A stretch of DNA of 12,081 nucleotides from NCBI GenBank assembly GCA_964650735.1, contig CAZYUT010000059.1:1-12081 (forward strand), given 5' to 3'. The stretch comes from Dichotomicrobium sp964650735 (GTDB taxonomy: Bacteria; Pseudomonadota; Alphaproteobacteria; Rhizobiales; Rhodomicrobiaceae). Position numbers and translations under genes: made by a program. Shown here piece after piece: positions 7,192 through 12,081 of this stretch. Each line of letters opens with the position of its first letter. Position 1 is the first letter of the stretch. The notes under the pieces were generated by a model. It was given only the letters and a program-made list of their open reading frames with translations. It did not search any database and was not told where the DNA came from.

Positions 7192-8217
7192 ATGACGACA
7201 AGCTCAGGTCTGCGCGCCTTCATCAGCGGTTGCCGCGGCGAACGCCTCCGCCCGAACGAGCGCGCATTTTTCCGCGACGCGCGCCCCTGCGGCCTGATTC
7301 TGTTCAAGCGCAATTGCCGTCACCCGGAGCAGGTTCGCGCTCTTGTCGACAGCTTCCGCGACGTGGTCGGCCCCGATACGCTGGTGCTAGTTGATCAGGA
7401 AGGCGGCCGTGTTCAGCGTCTTGGCCCGCCGGAATGGCGTCGCTATCCGCCGGCTCGCGCCTTCGGCACGCTTTACCGCCGTAATCCACAGACCGGCCTA
7501 GACGCCGCGCGCGCCTGCGCTGAGCTGATGGGACGGGAGCTTGCCGCGCTCGGCATTGATGTCGATTGCGCGCCCGTCCTTGATGTCCCTGTGCGCGGCG
7601 CCCATGACATCATCGGCGACCGCGCTTACGGCGACACGCCGGTGCAGGTGAGCGTATTGGGCCGCGCCGCTGCCGAGGGGCTCTTGCGCGCCGGGGTGCT
7701 GCCTGTGATCAAGCATCTGCCGGGCCATGGCCGCGCCCGCGTCGACAGTCACAAGGCGCTACCGCATATCTCGGCCGATCTCGACACGCTGCGACTGACG
7801 GACTTCGCCCCTTTTGCCGCGCTGCGCGATATGCCGCTGGCCATGACCGCACATGTCGTGCTGAGCGCAATCGACCCGCACCGCGCCGCCAGCGTGTCGC
7901 CAGAAGTCATCACCCGCATCATCCGCGGCGAAATCGGATTCGATGGATTGCTGATGTCCGACGATATTGACATGCGCGCTTTGACCGGCCGCGCCGGGCG
8001 CAAGGCCGAAGCCGTCCTCAGGGCTGGCTGCGACCTTGTCCTGCATTGCAGCGGCAATCTCCGCGAGATGGAAGCGGTCGCTGCCGTCGCTCCCGAACTG
8101 ACCGGCAAGCCACTCGCCCGTTTCCGCGACGCACGTGCGCGGATTGCGCCTGAACCCACCTTCGATGCGCGGGCCGCCGAAGCGTATTTGCGAGAAGCGC
8201 TGGCCGTCTCCGCGTGA
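7192..8217 (+). CDS. nagZ: beta-N-acetylhexosaminidase, glycoside hydrolase family 3
   Basis: A 341-residue cytosolic NagZ that removes N-acetylglucosamine from GlcNAc-anhydroMurNAc peptides during peptidoglycan recycling; in some bacteria its product feeds AmpR control of beta-lactamase. Features: CGLILFKRNCRHPEQVRALVDSF-like opening (CGLILFKRN), LVDQEGGRVQRLG substrate loop, APVLDVP, DRAYGDTP, VLPVIKHLPGHGRARVDSH with KHLPGHG at 174-180 and the catalytic Asp185/His187 dyad, and LMSDDIDMRAL with the presumed nucleophile Asp257. It is the short single-domain NagZ form, without the second GH3 domain or signal peptide. The ATG at 7192 has only a weak ribosome-binding site (AGGCG about 15 bases upstream). 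It lies 38 bases after the SPOR gene, so co-transcription is likely. The 64-base gap to scpA holds the scpA ribosome-binding site. Confidence 0.96.
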   Translation: MTTSSGLRAFISGCRGERLRPNERAFFRDARPCGLILFKRNCRHPEQVRALVDSFRDVVGPDTLVLVDQEGGRVQRLGPPEWRRYPPARAFGTLYRRNPQTGLDAARACAELMGRELAALGIDVDCAPVLDVPVRGAHDIIGDRAYGDTPVQVSVLGRAAAEGLLRAGVLPVIKHLPGHGRARVDSHKALPHISADLDTLRLTDFAPFAALRDMPLAMTAHVVLSAIDPHRAASVSPEVITRIIRGEIGFDGLLMSDDIDMRALTGRAGRKAEAVLRAGCDLVLHCSGNLREMEAVAAVAPELTGKPLARFRDARARIAPEPTFDARAAEAYLREALAVSA

Positions 8218-8281
8218 ATCGGCCAAAATGCCAAGCGAATCGCATTGTCAAGGGCACGCAGAGCCAAAGCAGGACGACTGA

Positions 8282-9142
8282 ATGGCAACCGAGAACAACG
8301 CCGCGGCGGACGCCGAGCGGTGGGAGCAGGAGGCCGAGGACCGCGCGCCGGAGGACATCCTCGTTGTCGCGCTGGATGGGTTTGAAGGCCCGCTCGATCT
8401 GCTTCTGGGCATGGCGCGCAAGCAGAAGGTCGATCTGGCCAAGATCTCCGTGCTTGAACTCGCCGAGCAGTACCTTTCGTTTATCGCCGAACTGCGGCAG
8501 ATGCGCCTGGAAATCGCGGCGGATTACCTCGTCATGGCGGCGTGGCTGGCTTATCTGAAGTCGCGCCTGCTGCTGCCGAAGGAAGAAGAAAAGATCGACG
8601 AGCCGAGCGGACAGGAGCTGGCGGCGCAGCTTGCCTTCCGCCTGAAGCGGCTTGAGGCGATGCGCGAGGCGGTTAAGCAAATGCTCAGCCGCAAGAAGCT
8701 GGGCGTCGAGGTGTTTACGCGCGGCAACCCCGAGGGCATCCGCACGGTGCGCGCGCCGCGCTACACCGCCACGCTGTATGACTTGCTGAAAGCCTATTCC
8801 GAGCAACGCAAACGCACCGCCTCCATGCCGCATCAGGCTGGCGGCCGCACCGTATGGTCGATCGGCGATGGGCGCAAGCTGCTGACCCGCCTTGTCGGGC
8901 CGATCGCGGATTGGACGCCCATCGAGCGGTATCTGGCGGATTACCTGCCGCGCGAGGAGGAGGGCCGCTCGGCGCTGGCCAGCACCTTCGGCGCAACGCT
9001 CGAATTAACGCGCGAGGGCTACCTTGAACTGCGCCAGGCCACGCATTTCGGGCCGATCCATTTGCGCTGGCTCCAAGCGCCGCCGGCCGGAAAGGATGCC
9101 GAAACGACCCCGCAGACCAGGGCAAGGGAGAGAATCGCTTGA
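8282..9142 (+). CDS. scpA: segregation and condensation protein A
   Basis: A 286-residue ScpA, the kleisin subunit that bridges the Smc heads in bacterial condensin and acts in chromosome compaction and segregation. The N-terminal kleisin region is clear: VALDGFEGPLDLLLGMARK (about 29-47), VDLAKISVLELAEQYLSFI, then LEIAADYLVMAAWLAYLKSRLLLP (written in part: AADYLVMAAWLAYLKSRLL). The middle is charged, and the C-terminal winged helix (TFGATLELTREGYLELRQATHFGPIHL in shortened form: LELTREGYLELRQ) contacts the other Smc head. The first 25 residues are a variable acidic lead. The ATG has a good Shine-Dalgarno (AGGA, 8271-8274). The last four bases overlap scpB, so the two are almost surely translationally coupled. 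smc itself is not in the window. Confidence 0.96.
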   Translation: MATENNAAADAERWEQEAEDRAPEDILVVALDGFEGPLDLLLGMARKQKVDLAKISVLELAEQYLSFIAELRQMRLEIAADYLVMAAWLAYLKSRLLLPKEEEKIDEPSGQELAAQLAFRLKRLEAMREAVKQMLSRKKLGVEVFTRGNPEGIRTVRAPRYTATLYDLLKAYSEQRKRTASMPHQAGGRTVWSIGDGRKLLTRLVGPIADWTPIERYLADYLPREEEGRSALASTFGATLELTREGYLELRQATHFGPIHLRWLQAPPAGKDAETTPQTRARERIA

Positions 9143-9942
9143 GCAACGACCCGAGCCACGAGCGCGGCGCGATGCTGCCGCTGGAATTGCCGTCCAACGT
9201 TGCGCGGCTGCCGTCGGCGGAGCGGCGCGAGAAGCTGCGGATCCTGGAAGCGCTGCTTTTCGCAGCGACCGAGCCCTTGGATATCGCCAGCCTGCGCCAA
9301 TATTTCGATCAAGGCCAAGATATCGAGGCGCTCTTGTCAGAGTTGCAAGGGCATTATGCCGGGCGGGGGGTCAATATCGTCAAGGTCGCGGGCGGATGGC
9401 AGTTTCGCACCGCCGAAGACCTTGCCTTCATGCTTGAGCGGCACGCAGTCGAGCAGCGCAAACTCTCGCGCGCGGCGCTGGAGACGCTTGCGATCATCGC
9501 CTATCACCAGCCCTGCACGCGCGCCGAAGTCGAGGAGATCCGCGGCGTCAGCACCTCGAAAGGCACGCTCGATGTGCTGATGGAGACTGGGTGGATCAGA
9601 ATGCGCGGACGCCGCCGCGCGCCCGGCCGGCCCGTGACATACGGCACGACAGATGCTTTTCTGGAGCACTTCGGCTTTGATAGCATCCGCGACTTGCCAG
9701 GGCTGAACGAGTTGAGGGGCGCCGGTCTGTTGGACGGCAACCTCCCGCCAGGGTTCACAGTGCCCGCGCCGGACGATTCGCTGACGCTTACGGCTGAGGA
9801 AGATCCGCTGGAGGATGAGGGCGAAGCGGAGGCGGAGGAATACGCCGACGAAACGCCGTTGGCCGAAGATGATGAGCAGCCCGAGGGTGCTGCTGCCAAA
9901 GATCGCAAGCCCGGGTCTGGACAGGCGGAGAGCGCTGGATAA
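9139..9942 (+). CDS. scpB: segregation and condensation protein B
   Basis: A 267-residue ScpB, the paired-winged-helix (kite) subunit that dimerises and wraps ScpA in the Smc-ScpAB complex. The first winged helix covers about 31-105 (LRILEALLFAATEPLDIASL), the second about 108-200 (LSRAALETLAIIAYHQPCTR, EEIRGVSTSKGTLDVLMETG, GRRRAPGRPVTYGTTDAFLE, FGFDSIRDLPGLNEL). Residues about 211-267 form an acidic Glu/Asp/Ala-rich tail, common in alphaproteobacterial ScpB and probably disordered. The likely start is TTG at 9139, sharing TTGA with the scpA stop, with AGGGAGAG about seven bases upstream. An ATG at 9172 is the alternative and would remove 11 residues. The gene ends 30 bases before the ABC ATPase gene. 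Confidence 0.95.
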   Translation: MSNDPSHERGAMLPLELPSNVARLPSAERREKLRILEALLFAATEPLDIASLRQYFDQGQDIEALLSELQGHYAGRGVNIVKVAGGWQFRTAEDLAFMLERHAVEQRKLSRAALETLAIIAYHQPCTRAEVEEIRGVSTSKGTLDVLMETGWIRMRGRRRAPGRPVTYGTTDAFLEHFGFDSIRDLPGLNELRGAGLLDGNLPPGFTVPAPDDSLTLTAEEDPLEDEGEAEAEEYADETPLAEDDEQPEGAAAKDRKPGSGQAESAG

Positions 9943-9972
9943 GACTTTCTTGCGTCAGCATGGAGTGATGCG

Positions 9973-11121
9973 TTGAAATCGCAGGCAATGTTGCAGAATC
10001 GTACCGAACAGGGCGTCAGGCTTTCGTCGCATACGAACAGGCGGGCGGCCGCCTCGTTCCCCGCGAGCGTGAAGATCGAGAACGCCTGGCGCAAGTTCGG
10101 TGATCTGGTCGCGGTGCGCGATGTGACGCTGGAAATCGCGCCGGGCGAAATCCTGTGCCTGCTTGGCCCCTCCGGGTGCGGCAAGACCACGCTGCTTCGG
10201 CTGGTCTCGGGTCTGGAGATGCCGGACCAAGGGCGCATCCTTATCGACGGACGCGAGATGTCCGGACCATCGGCCAATGTGCCGCCTGAAGCGCGCGGCG
10301 TCGGGCTGATGTTTCAGGATTTCGCGCTATTCCCGCACATGACAATCCTGGAGAACGTCGCCTTCGGCCTGCGGGCGATGGAGCGCAGAACGGCGCTAGA
10401 GGAGGGTCGCCTGGCGCTGAAGCGCATGGGCCTTGCGGCCTATGCCGAGGCTTATCCGCATGTGCTCTCCGGGGGGCAGCAGCAGCGCGTCGCACTCGCC
10501 CGCGCTATCGTGCCCCGGCCGCGCGTGATGTTGATGGACGAGCCGTTCTCGGGCCTGGACCCGCGCCTGCGCGCCTCCATGCGCGAGGATACGCTGGCGA
10601 TCCTGCGGGAGACACGCACGACCTGTATCATAGTCACGCACGAGGCCGAGGAGGCCATGCTGCTGGGTGACCGGATCGCGATCATGCGCGGCGGCGAGTT
10701 GATCCAGGCGGGCGCCACGCAGGAGATCTTCGATCACCCGGCAGACCTGTTCGTCGCCGAAATGATGAGCGAGATCAACGTCGTGCCCTGCAAGGTCACC
10801 GGAGGCGTGGCGCGTGGCCCGCTTGGCGTTTATCCGACGGGCACCGATGTGACGGGTGACGCGCTGATGTGCTTCCGCCCCCGCGTCGTGCGCTTCAGCC
10901 ATGATGCCGCGGCGATCCCGGCGCAGGTTTGCGGCAAACGCTCGCTGGGCGACGAGACGGTCGTGGAACTCGGTGTTGAAGGCGTCGAGACGACGCTGCT
11001 TGCCCGCACATGCGGACCTTTCCAGGCGGAGCCGGGCGGCTGGGTCGGGATCAAGGTGCCAAGCGAAAAAGTGCATATTTTCCCGGGCAACGGCCGGTTG
11101 CCCGCCAGCCTCGACCAATAG
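9973..11121 (+). CDS. ABC transporter ATP-binding protein, ferric-iron/spermidine/sulfate (FbpC/PotA/CysA) type
   Basis: A 382-residue importer-type ATPase with all nucleotide-binding motifs: Walker A GPSGCGKTT (65-73), Q-loop Gln115 in MFQDFALFPHMT, signature LSGGQQQRVALARA (165-178), Walker B VMLMDEP (185-191), D-loop SGLD (193-196) and H-loop His223. The C-terminal third (about 265-370; CFRPRVVRFS, GDETVVELGVEG, VGIKVPSEKVHIFPG) is a TOBE/OB regulatory domain, as in CysA/PotA/FbpC/MalK-like ATPases. Substrate cannot be read; the Fe3+ or polyamine/sulfate branch is the closest look. The start is uncertain: TTG at 9973 has GGAG seven bases upstream; ATG at 9988 and GTG at 10069 are in frame. 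Family members usually begin near residue 33 (VKIENAWRKFG), so the first ~32 residues are an unusual extension or a misread start. No permease or binding protein is adjacent, and the gene splits the scpB-tatA neighbourhood. It may be read in the scp transcript. Confidence 0.9.
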   Translation: MKSQAMLQNRTEQGVRLSSHTNRRAAASFPASVKIENAWRKFGDLVAVRDVTLEIAPGEILCLLGPSGCGKTTLLRLVSGLEMPDQGRILIDGREMSGPSANVPPEARGVGLMFQDFALFPHMTILENVAFGLRAMERRTALEEGRLALKRMGLAAYAEAYPHVLSGGQQQRVALARAIVPRPRVMLMDEPFSGLDPRLRASMREDTLAILRETRTTCIIVTHEAEEAMLLGDRIAIMRGGELIQAGATQEIFDHPADLFVAEMMSEINVVPCKVTGGVARGPLGVYPTGTDVTGDALMCFRPRVVRFSHDAAAIPAQVCGKRSLGDETVVELGVEGVETTLLARTCGPFQAEPGGWVGIKVPSEKVHIFPGNGRLPASLDQ

Positions 11122-11137
11122 GTGCAGGCGAGCGCTG

Positions 11138-11166
11138 TTGCAGGTATGCAGCCTTTCTGTTTAAGT
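11138..11166 (+). promoter_or_regulatory. weak promoter candidate before tatA
   Basis: TTGCAG (11138-11143) and TTAAGT (11161-11166) are 17 bases apart in the 108-base ABC-tatA gap, giving modest matches to -35 and -10. It is the best pair I can see there and would place a start near 11173, just before the inverted repeat. Read-through from upstream is equally possible. Confidence 0.2.
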
Positions 11167-11176
11167 GATGGGATAT

Positions 11177-11199
11177 GGGAGGCGTGCATGCACGCTCCC
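11177..11199. repeat. 23-base inverted repeat upstream of tatA
   Basis: A perfect 14-base palindrome, GCGTGCATGCACGC (11182-11195), is flanked by GGGA (11177-11180) and TCCC (11196-11199), with one unpaired G at 11181. As RNA it folds into a bulged hairpin; as DNA it is a near-symmetric site for a dimeric regulator. It lies 15 bases before the tatA Shine-Dalgarno and has no T-run after it, so it is not a classical terminator. Confidence 0.8.
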
Positions 11200-11229
11200 G
11201 CACGAAGCGCGTTTAGGAGACAGACACGT

Positions 11230-11469
11230 ATGGCGCCGAGTTGGTTTCAAATCCTGATCGTGGTGGTGCTGCTGGTGCTGCTATTCGGCCGGGGCAAGAT
11301 CTCTGAGCTGATGGGCGATGTCGCGAAGGGCATCAAGAGCTTCAAGAAGGGCATCTCTGAAGACGAAGAGAAGACCGAGACAGCTCACAAGTCCATCGAG
11401 CATGACGCCGCCCGCGGCGAGACCGAGGCGAAGCGGCGCACGCGTGAAGAGGCCAACACCAGCAGCTAG
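11230..11469 (+). CDS. tatA: Sec-independent protein translocase subunit TatA
   Basis: A 79-residue TatA, the pore-forming subunit of the twin-arginine pathway that exports folded proteins across the inner membrane. Residues 5-20 (WFQILIVVVLLVLLFG) form the short N-terminal transmembrane helix with the polar Gln7, followed by the FGRGK hinge (19-23) and an amphipathic helix (about 24-42; ISELMGDVAKGIKSFKKG). The tail is charged and probably disordered. The frame is open upstream to 11122, but the ATG at 11230 is preceded by AGGAGA (11215-11220) and gives the canonical TatA N-terminus, so it is the true start. tatB follows 96 bases later; TatA is normally needed in large excess over TatB. Confidence 0.95.
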   Translation: MAPSWFQILIVVVLLVLLFGRGKISELMGDVAKGIKSFKKGISEDEEKTETAHKSIEHDAARGETEAKRRTREEANTSS

Positions 11470-11480
11470 GGCTGACGCGG

Positions 11481-11499
11481 GCATCGCCGCTAGCGATGC
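11481..11499 (+). promoter_or_regulatory. stem-loop in the tatA-tatB gap
   Basis: GCATCGC (11481-11487) and GCGATGC (11493-11499) form a perfect 7-bp stem around a 5-base loop, 11 bases past the tatA stop. No T-run follows. A structure here could protect the tatA 3' end or reduce read-through and translation of tatB, helping set the TatA excess; this role is inference. Confidence 0.45.
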
Positions 11500-11565
11500 G
11501 CGGAACGCGCCTGCGCTGCGGTGGCAGTGGCGCGCGATTCGGTCTTTTGGCGGGTAGCGCTCTTC

Positions 11566-12081
11566 ATGTTTGACATCGGATGGTCGGAACTTCTGGTCTT
11601 GGCGGTCATTGCGATCCTGATCGTGGGGCCCAAGGACCTGCCGCGCATGCTGTATGCGCTCGGCCAGGCTGTCGGCAAGATGCGCCGGCAGGCGGATGAG
11701 TTTCGCCGTCAGTTCAATGAGTCGATGCGCGAAGCGGGCATGGATGAAGTCCGCAACGACATGAAGAAGATGAGCGATCTGAACCCGGCGAACCAGATCC
11801 GCAACGAGATCGAGAGCACCTTTACGGACAAACCCGAACCGGGCAGTGGGCAGACCACCCCCAGCGCGGGGGGAGAGACCCGTGCAGCGCCGCCCGGCGC
11901 GGGCGACCGGCTGGAACCGTCGCAGGGCGCTTCCGAGCATAAGGCGGACCCGACGCCCAGCGAAGCCGAGCCGGCCCCGCGCGAGCCGCAGGCCGCTCCA
12001 AATGAACCGCCGGGTGAACCTAAGCCCGTTGGCAAACGCAACGCCAACGGCGCCGCAGAGGCCAAGGATGCGGTCAGCTAG
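11566..12081 (+). CDS. tatB: Sec-independent protein translocase subunit TatB
   Basis: A 171-residue TatB, which with TatC forms the receptor for twin-arginine signal peptides. MFDIGWSELLVLAVIAILIV opens the protein: residues 6-20 are the membrane helix with the conserved polar Glu8, then GPKDLPRML gives the Gly21-Pro22 hinge. A long amphipathic/coiled region follows (about 28-70; YALGQAVGKMRRQADEFRRQ, then FNESMREAGMDEVRNDMKKM). Residues 85-171 are a Pro/Ala/Glu-rich, probably disordered tail, long as in many Alphaproteobacteria. The frame is open back to 11521, but the ATG at 11566 gives the canonical MFDIG start; its ribosome-binding site is weak (GGCGGGTAG, about ten bases upstream), which suits low TatB output. 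The stop is the last codon of the window; tatC is expected directly downstream. Confidence 0.95.
   Translation: MFDIGWSELLVLAVIAILIVGPKDLPRMLYALGQAVGKMRRQADEFRRQFNESMREAGMDEVRNDMKKMSDLNPANQIRNEIESTFTDKPEPGSGQTTPSAGGETRAAPPGAGDRLEPSQGASEHKADPTPSEAEPAPREPQAAPNEPPGEPKPVGKRNANGAAEAKDAVS

Noticed and set aside
10396..11118. A 240-codon open frame on the minus strand
   Set aside because: It is antisense to the well-supported ABC ATPase and shows His/Arg-rich shadow composition.
1..12081. CRISPR array, tRNA or rRNA gene, insertion sequence or phage attachment site
   Set aside because: I saw no regularly spaced repeats, cloverleaf-like segment, transposase or integrase coding sequence, or terminal inverted repeats with target duplications.

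Overview
The window is GC-rich, densely coded bacterial chromosome. Its gene content and order (xthA, erpA, dgt, argS, a SPOR-domain membrane protein, nagZ, scpA, scpB, tatA, tatB) match a housekeeping block I know from Alphaproteobacteria, especially Hyphomicrobiales/Rhizobiales. The species cannot be named from the sequence alone. I found no tRNA, rRNA, CRISPR array, insertion sequence or phage gene, and no gene-free stretch longer than about 200 bases.

Left part (1-1884, minus strand). The window opens inside a gene for a periplasmic solute receptor of the TAXI type (TRAP transporters); only its first 146 codons are visible. Upstream of it on the same strand lie xthA (exonuclease III, DNA base-excision repair) and erpA (A-type Fe-S carrier). 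A divergent spacer of about 130 bases separates erpA from the plus-strand genes and holds the best promoter candidate of the region, reading toward erpA.

Middle part (2017-9942, plus strand). dgt (dNTP triphosphohydrolase) and argS (arginyl-tRNA synthetase) come first. A 640-residue single-pass membrane protein with a C-terminal SPOR peptidoglycan-binding domain follows, then nagZ (beta-N-acetylglucosaminidase of muropeptide recycling). scpA and scpB encode the two non-SMC subunits of the Smc-ScpAB condensin and overlap by four bases. Together the genes cover nucleotide pools, translation, cell-wall maintenance and chromosome segregation. Short gaps suggest one or two long transcripts.

Right part (9973-12081, plus strand). 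A lone ABC-transporter ATPase of the ferric-iron/spermidine/sulfate (FbpC/PotA/CysA) type sits between scpB and the twin-arginine translocation genes, with no permease or binding protein beside it. tatA and tatB follow; tatB ends on the last base, and tatC is expected just outside. A strong inverted repeat precedes the tatA ribosome-binding site and another lies between tatA and tatB.

I do not see a new biological system here. The points most worth checking are the orphan ABC ATPase inside an otherwise conserved block, the two dyads around tatA, and the low-complexity architecture of the SPOR protein. Residue numbers are counts made by hand from the stated starts.
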